The position numbers and the translations under genes are program-made. 64,000 nucleotides of DNA from the NCBI GenBank assembly GCA_963921425.1, contig OY992839.1:3784501-3848500 (forward strand), read 5' to 3'. Below, in pieces: positions 46,804 to 57,863 of this stretch. Each line of letters begins with the position of its first letter. Positions within the stretch are counted from its first letter, which is position 1. The DNA comes from Dryas octopetala (Eukaryota > Streptophyta > Magnoliopsida > Rosales > Rosaceae). A model generated the notes under the pieces. The model saw only the letters and a list, made by a program, of their open reading frames with translations. It did no database searches and was not told the origin of the DNA.

Positions 46804-48469
46804 CAGCTCAGAGGGCGGGGGTGCATCATCAATGGTGGTTCCAGCTTAAGTTTTTCATCCTTGACTAGTTTGGAGATCCTTGCCTGCTTCTCTGAGTCCT
46901 TTGTCTTAACCCCCACAAGCCTTTTCATCAGGAAGTAGCTCACCTGCAAAATCAGAGCACAGTCTTCAGCACCAAAGTTTTCTGCAGCTCATTAAGTTGA
47001 AAGCATTTCAAACCGATATTGACAAGATGGGTTCGGAATGCTTTTAAGTCCACTAAAAAGCACATCAACAAGCTCAAGAAAAATGGTGTCACACATGCAC
47101 ACACTACCCAGTTGCTTAATAAAAATGGTGTTCAAGAAACCATACAGAGATGTTGGAGCAACAGTCCCTTACCTCAAGCTCAATAAAAACGTCAGGGAGT
47201 TTCCCAACTTCTCCAAGAACTTGTCCCACTAACCCATTACCACGTGTCAAAGCGGGATCCATGGTTGTTCCGACCCCAACAAGACCTCCTGGCACCGCAT
47301 ATTGCAGCTCATTTTGCTCAGAATACATGGAAACTATTCTTGAATATATTGGTGTGCATCGGATGATGTTTCCACTCTCATCTCTAACAAAACTCTCACG
47401 ATGGCCTGGACGAGCCTCGATAATTTGGCCCACTTTCAAAACACCCTGCCGAGGCCATATTGTCAAACATGGAATTCATAAACTATAGATTTATATATGG
47501 AACTAATTACTTAAGAGAAAACTCAAAACACCATGTCCCAAGTGCTAACATAAACATTGTCTACTTGATTTTTGAGCAAATGAAATCCAAAAAAAAAGGA
47601 CATACCTTGAGGATGCTTCCACCAACCACACCACCTCTTATCTCATCAACCTCAGAGCCAGGTTTATTGACATAGAATTAATGAACGGATCACAGTCATA
47701 ATAGGAGGTGAGTCAGTGTCAAAATTGGGAACGGGGATCTTTTCGACAATGTACTCCAACACAATATCGATATTAGTCTTACTGAGCAGAAATTGGGATC
47801 ACTGGTGCACCCTCAGCTATGGTTCCCTGGTACACAAATTGTTGAGTGATATGATCCAGTAGACTGAAACTAATGAACCAGAGTCACCAGACCTGAAAAA
47901 GCTTCAAGGGAACTTACCTGAGTAAACTTCAGGATTGCCTCATGATGGTTGATGGCCACATTCTTCTCCTGAATGAGATCAATTTTATTCCGAAGGATAA
48001 TCATATGTTTATGAAAAATCAATACACGTTAACAAAATGCTTGAAACACATGCTTGTATGATTTACAAATTCCACACAGAAATAAACAGGAAAGAGTGCA
48101 ATTAAGCAGCATCAAATGCAAAATGAAAACAACTATTCACCTTAATACCAGAAATTACTTCTACAAGTTTTGACTTGCCATGAGCCACATGACCTATAGT
48201 GCCTGAGAGGAAAATCACCCGATCAAAATAATTGCAAAATTACAAACCAACCAACAATTAAGAAATTTTGCTTCCAAAAATTTGATGGTTAAATCATTGT
48301 TAAGGACAATGACAATAATCTTAGAGCTAGCAATTTGAGCATTAGAATTAGGATTACCAATATTGATGGTGGGCTGACGAGTCATAACTTCAGGCGAGAG
48401 TGGATGTGACTTTGTTACATCCAACTTACTCAGGTCTTGCTCCATCAAGCCCTTCTTCTTCTTCCCCAT
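46804..48469 (-). pseudogene. Relic of a translation initiation factor eIF2-gamma gene
   Basis: eIF2-gamma is the GTPase subunit that brings Met-tRNAi to the ribosome. Recognisable minus-strand pieces: 48469-48358 (MGKKKKGLMEQDLSKLDVTK..INIG), 48202-48141 (TIGHVAHGKSKLVEVISGIK), about 48006-47917 (IILRNKIDLIQEKNVAINHHEA), 47826-47606 (GTIAEGAPVIPISAQ .. [22 protein letters not shown]), 47445-47173 ([14 protein letters not shown] .. [18 protein letters not shown]) and 46943-46804. About 130 residues between the P-loop and NKID are gone, so the switch regions and DCPGH are lost. The P-loop Thr after GKS is Lys. A stop and frame shifts follow SAQ and interrupt the RSF-VNKPG region. The C-terminal domain is cut down to VSYFLMKRLVGVKTKDSEKQARISKL plus a remnant of the family's last residues. 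Introns are kept, so it is a duplicated gene copy, not a processed one. Confidence 0.85.
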
Positions 48470-49016
48470 CGTGACAGTTCTTAATGGATCCTCTGGGTTG
48501 AGTGAGTAATCAAGATGACGAATTGAAAATTTTATTGCTTCGAAACTGTGACAGACTTCATAAAACACAAATCACATTGTTAATTAAGAGAGAGGCCCTT
48601 ACTTGAAAACAGACTAAAACACAATTCTATTTGCAGTGCAAATCAATCAGGGGAACACAATACCGTTTGCTACTGAACTGTTTAGTGCACATGAGCAAGA
48701 ATAGGAACTCAAATTATTTCCGAATAAATTTAATTTTACAAAAATCTAAAAGTTTTACCGAGATTCATTGGGAGTCTCAAATCATGTAAAGAAATTCGGT
48801 ACCTGTTCCTCTTCTACATTCAAAATAACACAAATTAAAGTACTATTAATTATCAAGAATATCTATGTATTTCTGCAAAATTTGAACAAAAACACGCTCA
48901 CATCAAACAGCCCAGAAATCCAAAGCAAAACATCAAAAGTTAAAAGCAAAAGAACCAACTTGAGCAGAAGAAGAGAGAGAGAGAGGTACTGACCTTGCTT
49001 GCAGTTTAGGCCAAGA

Positions 49017-49041
49017 AGAGAGAGAGAGAGAGAGAGAGAGA
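49017..49041. repeat. AG microsatellite
   Basis: Twelve AG units; a second, shorter AG run lies at about 48971-48985. Confidence 0.9.
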
Positions 49042-49704
49042 AGATCCCAGTGTGTAATGGTTTCGAGTAAATTTGTTGTCGGGGGTACCTTGCTGTCCAA
49101 GTAAAAGAATGAAAAAGAAAAAAAAAAAAAACCAAATAAGAATGGCTAGTTTTATTTTTTTATGAACGAATGAACTTACCAAATATGACAATTTGAACGT
49201 TTTATTTCTTTGAATTGTTACATTATCTATTTATGAGAAGTTTGAATTGGGCCCAAAACTAAATCCTAACAAACGCTTACACCAACTTCATTATATATTT
49301 TACGTAAGGATGATGTATACCCATCGGAAAATACCCTCAAAACTTGGCAGAAGAAGCATGAGTCACTTGTTTTAAAAAATCTTTGCCATGCATTCGGGAT
49401 CACATCCACACCTAATTGAATCTGTATATATATAAGCCAAAGAACTTCACGTTTTAAAATATTTGGACAAGAAAATTGTATAACAAAATGTATTAAAATT
49501 CAGTTATCGTCTTAAAGCTTTCTCCCTTCTTTCTTTGTCTATATTTGTTCATAAAATGTATTTTGATTGAACACATATTAACATTTTTTTATTGTGAAGG
49601 AAGGATATGATAAGAGTTGATAAATTGCTGTGAATCCAACGGTAAAATGTTTTATCATGAGTTATGAGCCCCACATTTTCAAATATTAATTGCCACAAAA
49701 GATC

Positions 49705-49768
49705 AACTATTTGATCGATAATTTTAAGATGTTTCTTCAGGTGATCATGCTAAGACAAGTGAAACCTT
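49705..49768. repeat. Single unit related to the 53.5-kb minisatellite
   Basis: GATAATTTTAAGATGTTTCTTCAGGTGATCATGCTAAGACA-type text matches the consensus of the tandem units at 53466-53704, which share TTTAAGATGTGTCTTCA and GATCATGCTAAG. Confidence 0.6.
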
Positions 49769-50277
49769 GATCTTGGCCGGGATCTAGGTACTTCTTATAT
49801 GTTTTAGATTGACTCTTCAGCACGTTCATGGTTGGCTTTGACATTTTGATTTTTGAGGTCCGAACATACACTCCTTCATTCGATTTTTACCACATAACCG
49901 CTTTTGTTTTTTTTTTTTTTTCAAGTTAATTGCATTAATTCATTGGAACTAGAAGTGTTGTAATCCTAGAGTGAGTCATATTCCTAATATATAAATGACA
50001 TTTACTTGCATGCTATATACAGTAACCTTTGTTTATTTTTATTTTTTTTCTCTTTCTAAATATATATGTCCAAAGATACCTTTGATAAATGGAGTATCAC
50101 ATAAACATGTGGTTCACTGTCAACATTGGGGGAGGGGGAGGAGTCTGTAGGCCAAAACCGTTAAGGAATAGAGTACTCATGTTCTGCAACTCATGCTAAA
50201 CATTTGAAAGAATTAAAGTACATATATAGTACATAATTGTACAAAGTAAATTACAACAACAGATGAATTATGCACAT

Positions 50278-52714
50278 CTAGTTTCCAGTAAGACTAGATC
50301 CTTCACCCTTGCTATCTTCGGAGTTGTCTGGTGAAGATAATTGCTCTCGAACACAGTCTGCAAGTCGAGATGCTTCCTGGTCTAAGTTCAGGGGCCGCCT
50401 CCGCAAACTCTATTAAATTAATATGTTCAGATATCAAATTTATATCCTCAGACTAGACTGTCCAGTTTTCACACAATAAAGAAACATAATGGTGAATGGT
50501 GCATACCTCAGAAGCCCATAGGCAATCAAGTGCCTTGCGCGGAATAATGTGAATATGAGTCTGAAATTACAATGTTACATAGCAAAATTAGCAAAAGCGC
50601 TCAAGGTAAACAATGAATAGCTGGATAGAAGGGTAAATACTAATGTCTGCTAACAAAAACAATAGCTCCCGTTGTTCATTTGCAACGAGATTTTATGAAA
50701 TTTGGTCACTGACGGCAGATACATCGTTTCTCATATATACTGCTATTAATTTAATTAAATGCAAATTCGAAGGGAAAATTATAATGACTCACATGAAATA
50801 TAACTTGCCCTGCAGCTGTACCATTGTTAACTAACAAATTGAATGAATCTGCAAAATCGGAACTTCCCATGTTAAGTTTTTGAAACAGTAAGGCTTAGCC
50901 AGGTTTGCTTGAAAATGCACTTTAGAACAAATAAGGAAGTCATCCAGATGCAGAGATAGGGACCCCAGAATCAGATTATCAGTAAATACTGAAACAAAAC
51001 TACTTTATTAGTATTTTCCTCATAAGGGAATGGCAATGGAGCAAGTCAGAATCAAAGACGGCCTTTCCAAGTCAATGCAATTTTGTAAGGAACCAAGCAA
51101 AGGTAACCAAACAATAAGCCCCTTTCTAGGGGTAGGGGAAAGGGGTTGATTAAAAGTTTATTTCCCAAATATTAGTGAATATTCCAGCACAGCCTAAGTG
51201 CTATAGAGCAAGGCAATCAAGTAGATAACCTAAAGGGAAACAGAAAATATAATATGGTGACAACAGCAAATGACTTTGAACACATACCAGAACCAGTAGC
51301 TTCCATGATTGCACTGCTGATAAAGGGCACTTTTGAACACATAGCTGCTACCACCTGCATAACAAGTTAATTTGGACTCATGCAAACTCATGCAACATAT
51401 AGCATTCCACACCAATACAAAAATCATGCATATAGTTCAACCAATCATAATGTAGTCAAGGTGCTCATCAACTTTACAATTATAATCCTAAATTCCTAAT
51501 GATTGAGAATACCTTCTATCTTTTACACATACGTGTACACATACTCTGTTGCCATATGCATATCAAGAAATCCACCCCACCAATATCATCTAAGGGAAAG
51601 CATTCAAAGGAAAAAAACAAAAAAAACTCATATTTCATGATATCTCGGAACAGAATTCATGACACATTATATATAGTTATTGCAAACGGACTGTATTAAT
51701 AGGAAAATACTTACATCTGGGGGTGTGGCTTTCAATGAAGAAAAATGAGATTTTGGGATAATAAGAGAATGCCTGGGGATCAAAAGTATGAAATTGAGTA
51801 ACTGGAGAACAGAACAATGTTAAAAGAAAATTGTCATGTAAAGATGATAGAGTTGTAATGCTTTTTTTATTATTTAATATTTACTTGCAATAATTAAGAA
51901 ATGTTGGCAAAATTTGTATCTTGGATTAATGATACCTTACCCACGACTCAGCGGATTTGTGTCCAATATACACAAGCAAATATCATCTTCGTAAAGCTGT
52001 AAGTAGAAATTCCGCAAAGAATAAAACATGGAACAACAAAAGTAATTAGAAAGATTTGGCCAGAAAAGGAAAGTCATTAGAAAGATTGCTTCCATGCTAT
52101 AACACATTGACAATCCATAATGTCAACAACTTCACATTAAATAGTAGCAACAACCCAGTACAAATTGGAAACTAGTCCATTCTTTACCCAACATTATTGC
52201 ACTTGCCCTCACTCAAACACAAACCAAAACCAATGCAATGGTCTTTGTTATTTGTGTAAGAGGCCTAAACTCCAATACCAATGCTATGGTCTTACACAAC
52301 AGTCAAAAATTGCAGCTTCCATCATTATCACTTACCAATATAAATGAAAATTCCATCCTTGTGCTAAAAATGAAATGGGAAAATGCACTTACACCATAAT
52401 TATAATTCAAATCTTAAGGCAACAAAGAAAAAAAAAAACATAATATCCAGGAAATAATAGAAATTTAAAGTCTGAGTCTTTTCTTTCTCAATTTTATCTA
52501 CCTTGAAAGCCGGTGATTCTCCGCGTATGATTTTGCAGAAAACGCAGTCGTTTTGGAGATTCCCCTCGCTGGAATGACTGGGTTGCTGGTTATCATTCAA
52601 ACCAGAATCACAATTGGACCTGGAAACAGGGATTAGTCGGGTCGGAGCCGGACCCGAACCGAGTGGGCAAATATGGGAACAGAGAATGGCAAGCCGGCGA
52701 GTGCGTGGCTCCAT
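50278..52714 (-). CDS. HINT4: HIT-family protein, HINT4-like
   Basis: Histidine-triad nucleotide hydrolase/transferase. Arabidopsis HINT4 works on adenosine 5'-phosphosulfate (phosphorylase and hydrolase). Seven minus-strand exons: 52714-52502, 51996-51941, 51772-51715, 51354-51288, 50848-50793, 50560-50507, 50409-50278 (636 nt, 211 aa, all phases consistent). The HIT domain runs from about 58 to 165: DCVFCKIIRGESPAFK, LYEDDICLCILDTNPLSRGHSLIIPKSH, NLLVNNGTAAGQVIFHTHIHIIPR. The catalytic HTHIHII triad motif is complete and split by an intron after its first His. The C-terminal tail (CLWASESLRRRPLNLDQEASRLA) is as in the family. An N-terminal extension of some 55 residues, Arg/Ser/Pro-rich with few acidic residues at the start, precedes the domain. 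No in-frame Met lies between it and the domain, so it appears to be translated and could be a targeting sequence. Confidence 0.9.
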
Positions 52715-53119
52715 TTTCAAGCGAAACACGAGCTTTCGACAAGTATGGCTGTTTTGGCACTGCGTGTCGCCATGGTTTTCTTGATTCCTCTGAAACGTTT
52801 TGGAAACTGGGAAGACAGAAACAAGCAGCAGAGCTTGTTTTTTATATTTACAAAAAATAAAATAAAATACACTAAATAAGAATTAAAGGTCGTGTGTGTT
52901 GCTTATCCGCATGAGATAACATACATACGTAACGTGACATCCATTTTTGTTTTTTTTTTTTTGTTCTGTAAGTAAATTACAGAATATAAGATAACGATAA
53001 ATATCACCCTCAGAAATACATCAGCATTTTATTTTCATAATTATTTTAGAAGAATGTTTATAGGGCTAACTAATACTTATTTTACTAAGATGACCAAATA
53101 AGAAAGGAAACCTTTGGTT

Positions 53120-53271
53120 GTGTTAGATAGCATTAGTTTATATTTGTAAATCCTATTGTAAATAGGTTACTTGAGCCTTAAACCTTTGGGCTTTCTTTGT
53201 ATGTGTGTAAATACTCTCGTGAATTAATGAGAAAGAAAACCTTTGATTGTGGGGAAAAAAAAAAAAAAAAG
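53120..53271 (+). mobile_element. PolyA retro-insertion, 152 bp
   Basis: Ends in 16 A and a G, and is flanked by exact 14-bp copies of GGAAACCTTTGGTT (53106-53119 and 53272-53285). It starts GTGTTAGATAG and lacks box A/B promoter elements. The text near the tail (AATACTCTCGTGAATTAATGAG) resembles the transcribed end of a retroelement, so a retrocopied transcript fragment mobilised by LINE machinery fits best. Confidence 0.72.
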
Positions 53272-53465
53272 GGAAACCTTTGGTTAATTTTCACAACCAT
53301 AAGCTCATCTCATCAACCCATTTGAACTCTTTTTTTTTTTTTCTTGAAAAACATCATTCACTTAAACTTGATGAGGTTCTTCATAAAAATAAAATAAAAA
53401 ACTAACAAGGTTTTATTAAATTTTTAGTTTCATAAACGAAAAAAATAAGTCCATGGTCATTATGT

Positions 53466-53704
53466 GATGCTCGACAATTTGGAGATGTGTTTTCACATGA
53501 TCATGCTAAAGTATGTAACCGTGCTTGCTCGATGATTTAAGATGTGTCTTCACATGATCATGCTAAGACATAAGATCGTGCTCACTCAACAACTTTAAGA
53601 TGTATCTTGTTTTAACGTGATCATACTAAGGCATATGATGGTCCGTACTCGCTCAATAGTTTTAAGACATGTCTTCATGTGGTCATGCTAAAAGTATGTC
53701 GTTC
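53466..53704. repeat. Minisatellite, four units of about 57-65 bp
   Basis: Each unit has GCTCGACAATTTTAAGA-like, TGTGTCTTCACATGATCATG and CTAAGGCATA-like parts in the same order. Units 1 and 2 are the most alike; unit 3 carries a small insertion. Confidence 0.75.
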
Positions 53705-54786
53705 AAACAATCAATAAATTATTTGTCGATACTTTCCATTTGGGTCACTTTAATAAATAATAACTCTTAAACGCTTTTATCCCATTTTTATGGTACTAAT
53801 TTTTGTGATATAAATAGGGAGGAGAATTATGTGGCTCATATGCTAGCTAATTTTCCTTGTTTGTGAGTGAGGATTTGATGTTTCCTTGTTTGTGAGTGAG
53901 AATTATGTGGCTCATAGGCTAGCTCATTAACTCTAAAACGCTTTTATCCTATTAATTTGATGTTCTTCAAGATGCTCTTATCGAGGACAAATGTTCTTTA
54001 AAGGAAATTTTAAAAATTTTCTTTCCGAACCCTACACTTACGTTCTACTTAAATGAAGTGTAGTGAGCATATGTGGTTTGAATGGGTCGACATGAGCAAG
54101 CCATGAAACACAAATGGGCAAAACATAAATGGGCCGGACTGGCCTGGCACGGCCCATTTCACTCTTCTACTTCTTTCATAAGTGAGATCTTTTATTTTAT
54201 TTGGGCTGAAGGCCCATAAAACAACCAAATAGAACATTCATTTAGTTACTCAGAATGAGTCAGAAAATATTTGGGCCTAGACACAGCCAATCTGATGAAG
54301 CTGGCTGGGAGAATCCTAAATTGTGGCCCAAACAAAACCCAACCCAACCCAACCCAACCCAAGTGTAATTAAGAGTAAACTTTCCTTTTAGCTTTTGGTA
54401 ACAGTAGTGTAACACCCAAGTAATCCACGCATACTCTCCTTCACCGCCCAGGTTTGAATTAAACAAAATTCCCTGCTCCCCACGACTTCTAGAAGCAAAT
54501 CACCTCACGTAATCACACTTCACACACGCCCTCTTTTTTGCTCTTTTTTTTACTTTTACTTAAAACTTTGTCATCCTCAACAACATCAATGGGAAAACGG
54601 AAACACCCGCAGATGTTGCCACGTCACGAAAATCCCGCCAAAACGCTGACGTGTGCGCATCGCAGCGCACCCGTCCACCAAATGGACATTAAAGCCAGAC
54701 CCTCCTCGCCACAACAACCCATGCAAAATTGGCGGGCCCCACCCGAAAGTCTTTTGAACCCTTCCTCAGTAAGACAACTCTCCGCT

Positions 54787-54794
54787 TATAAAAA
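54787..54794 (+). promoter_or_regulatory. TATA box of the OXI1-like gene
   Basis: TATAAAAA lies 68-75 bp before the chosen ATG at 54862, which leaves a leader of about 40 nt. It supports the ATG at 54862 over the in-frame ATGs further upstream, which lie before or around the TATA box. Confidence 0.6.
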
Positions 54795-54861
54795 CGTGTG
54801 TTGTCATCGCGCAGCTGAAAAAGTTTCAAATCAACATTCAAACAAATCTCTGTTGCCAAAC

Positions 54862-56323
54862 ATGGACGACGAAGACGACCGTCGTCGTCAGCGTAATAAC
54901 CACCAAAACGACGTCGCTGAGGTTCCGAGCTTCAATTTTGAACGTCTACGGGTGGTCTCGACGCTCGGTCGCGGAGCCAAGGGCGTGGTTTTTCTGGTGA
55001 GAGACGAAGAGGCGGGGGAGCAGGATCCGTTTCTGGCGTTGAAGGTGATCTCCAAGGAGTTGATTGAGAGGAAGAGCAAGGCGCCCAATAGCGACGGGAG
55101 TGAGTATCGCAGAGTCTGCTTCGAACAGCAAGTGCTAAGTCGTTTTGATCATCCGCTTCTGCCGAGACTGCATGGCGTTTTGGACACTGAGAAGCTCGTC
55201 GGATACGCCATCGACTACTGTCCCGGACGCGATCTCAATGCTCTCAGAAAGAGACAGACTGAGCGCATGTTCTCTGACGAAGCCATCAGGTAATTAATTT
55301 ACAAAGATCCGATACATCTATGAGTTTTTAATTATTTTTATTTTGTGCTCTTCTGTTTGGTTGCCGAGAAAATTAAATTAATGAAATTCGAATTTTTGTA
55401 GGTTTTACGCTGCGGAATTGGTTCTAGCATTGGAGTATCTGCACGGTTTAGGAGTGGTTTACAGAGATTTGAAGCCGGAGAACATCATGATCCAAGAAAA
55501 CGGTCACATTATGCTCGTCGATTTCGATCTCTCCACCAAACTCTCACCGAAACCTCCACAATCAGCTCATCCGAGATCCAATTCCTCAACCAAAACAACC
55601 AAATCGAACTCGGTCCGAAAAAAGCGCTTCTCGCTGCTCCACCGCTTCTGTAACTCGGGAATATCGCCGGATGACACGGTCTCGCCGGTTCAAGTCAGTG
55701 ATGCCAACTCGGATGACAAAACCGTTTCGGACTCGTCCGAGAAGTCGAACTCGTTCGTCGGTACGGAGGAGTACGTGGCGCCCGAGGTCGTGTCCGGCCA
55801 CGGCCACGACTTCGGCGTCGACTGGTGGTCGCTCGGAGTGTTTCTCTACGAAATGCTGTACGGTACGACGCCGTTTCGGGGGTCCAACAGGAAGGAGACG
55901 TTTTATCGGATACTCACGAAAGCGCCCGAGCTCACAGGCGAAGCAACAACGTTGCGAGACTTGATCCGGAAGTTGTTGGAGAAGGATCCGACGAAGCGGA
56001 TCGGGTTGGAGGGAATCAAGGGCCATAATTTCTTTAAAGGCGTCGAGTGGGATTCGGTTTTGGTGATCTCGAGGCCGCCGTACATTCCCGAAAGCGTGAC
56101 GGGGGAGGGTACGGAGGGAATTAAGAAAATTGATGTGGAGACGGTTGTGCAAGGAATATTCGGAAACGAGAATAAAGGCGTTGATGATGACGAGAATAAG
56201 AATAGGAACAAGAACAGTAATAATAATAATCGAGACTACGAGGAGAAGAGTGTAAATAAAACGGTGTGGGTGGATGGACTCAATCACAACCCCACTCAAC
56301 CTGATACATTTTTTGTCTTCTAA
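54862..56323 (+). CDS. OXI1: AGC protein kinase OXI1-like
   Basis: Two exons, 54862-55289 and 55402-56323 (449 aa), with the intron splitting the Arg of AIR|FYAAE. AGC-type Ser/Thr kinase of the OXI1/AGC2 group, which in Arabidopsis links H2O2 and PDK1 to MAPK signalling, root hairs and immunity. Visible: P-loop GRGAKGVVF (36-44), catalytic Lys in ALKVI (61), YRDLKPEN (163-170), DFD (183-185) in place of DFG, which is the hallmark of the plant AGC VIII subfamily, an inserted segment before [24 protein letters not shown], and RPPYIP. The C-terminus ends in FFVF, the PIF motif that docks PDK1. The frame stays open for 108 codons upstream, but the TATA box places the start at MDDEDD. A low-complexity Asn/Lys/Asp stretch (near 395-420) precedes the PIF end. 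Confidence 0.95.
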
Positions 56324-57649
56324 CAATTCTTTTGTTTGTTTTTTTCTTTTTTGTAATTGAAGGTTATAAATAATTTACGCAAGTAACGGGTAAGCTTAAT
56401 TACTGCAATTTGTTCTACAGTTCGGTAGCTTAGTTGAAATGGTCGTAAATTTATCTATAATACACATAAGATCCATCCATTTTTCCCAACTCAAAAAAAT
56501 TACTGCAAATTGATCTGTTTTTTTCTATAGATATTAGCATCATACTCTATATTGTAGAATGTAAGACATATATTGTAGAATGTTAGACATGAACCATGCT
56601 ATTCTATATTAAATTGTTAACTGAAAATTTTAAGATGGTCCATGCTATTCTATATTATGACTCGTGCTATTCTATTATATGACTTTCAATTCATTTGTAA
56701 TAAATTTGTGAAAAATGTCTTTATCTGATACAAACAGATCTTATGGTAGTTATAAACAATAGGTGAATTTTTTGGTTTTCATTATAATGTATACTTCATT
56801 AATGCAGAATTGGCATCATACATTAATTTTCTTGAAATTATTTGGTTGACAGAAAATGGGCAGAAAAAAAAGAGTAATCAGATTTCGGTTTATTAATGCT
56901 TTTGGACTTTTGAAGTGTCCTACCAAGTGCATCATATGATTCATATTCATACCAATCTCAAAATCGAACTAATCTTAGCTGGCCACATGCAATAATGGAT
57001 TTCAGTGCATTCTAGTTCAGGCTATGGACCACTCCTTTCAAGCAGAGCTACAAATAAATTGGGTCTACTAATCACTATGATACTATTTATATCTATGGTG
57101 GCCATGTAGCTAGTGACAAAACTAGCTTTGCACCTCCTGTGGGACTTTGTACTTGCTAACCGATAATAATAATGTCAAACGCATGCAATTGGGGTCATTC
57201 ATTAATGGTTTTGGACCCTCCTTAATTTTGTTGAATTTTCACATACATGGGTGCTTGGCCACATGATCCATCCAATTATAAACCTAGACAATGCTGTGGT
57301 GTCGACCTCATATGAATGGAAAGGAAAGGTTGGGTTTGGAAATTTTTTGGGTATATGATTAGGACATTTTGGTTTCACAAGAATCATGCATCTCGATATA
57401 TTATCAAAATATATTATGCACCTTTAAATTATAAAGAAATCCCCAATACAAAAAGAAAAAGAAAAAAAAAACTCATTTGGTGGTGACATTTATTATTCTA
57501 TGAATGGTTTAGCAGCAACGGGTTAGCATTAGTGGCGGTTCCATAAATTTATTTTCATGAAAATGAGATGATGAAGCTTTCATATAAATTTTTTTAAGAG
57601 AAAAAATCTCTCAAATATTCTCTATTGTCTCAACCTTTTTAAAATATTT
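56324..57649. other. Intergenic, no gene seen
   Basis: AT-rich 3' region of the OXI1-like gene and spacer up to the copia element. No open frame or RNA gene worth calling. Confidence 0.55.
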
Positions 57650-57654
57650 CAACA

Positions 57655-57856
57655 TATAGAGTTTAACCAAAAAGGTGATTGGAAACTTGAAAATCTTATT
57701 CACAGCAGCAGCTGGATATATACAAGCAAAAGACGAATTTATCTAGAAACCTGGAAGACCTATTCTTTAGGGATCCTAGAGGACTAATCAACTGAAACAA
57801 GAATTCAAATTTGAAAACATTTGAATACAGCAGTTACACAAGATACATCTCTTACA
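57655..57856 (-). repeat. Copia downstream LTR
   Basis: 202 bp, TG...TA in element orientation, identical by eye to the other LTR. Confidence 0.92.
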
Positions 57857-57863
57857 TGCCCCC

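Larger units (their letters stand above)
48470..50277. other. Intergenic, no gene seen
   Basis: Contains the former 5' flank of the eIF2-gamma relic, AG microsatellites and AT-rich spacer. A single relic unit of the minisatellite at 53466 is listed separately. Confidence 0.5.
52715..54786. other. Spacer between divergent HINT4 and OXI1 genes
   Basis: Upstream regions of both genes. It holds a 152-bp polyA retro-insertion (53120), a four-unit minisatellite (53466), a further short duplication (GTGAGAATTATGTGGCTCATA-type text near 53825 and 53895) and GGCCCA-type motifs at 54130-54220. No additional gene seen. Confidence 0.55.

Noticed and set aside
55586-56326. 246-codon open frame antisense to the OXI1 gene
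   Set aside because: Shadow of the GC-rich kinase exon; the sense frame carries all kinase motifs.
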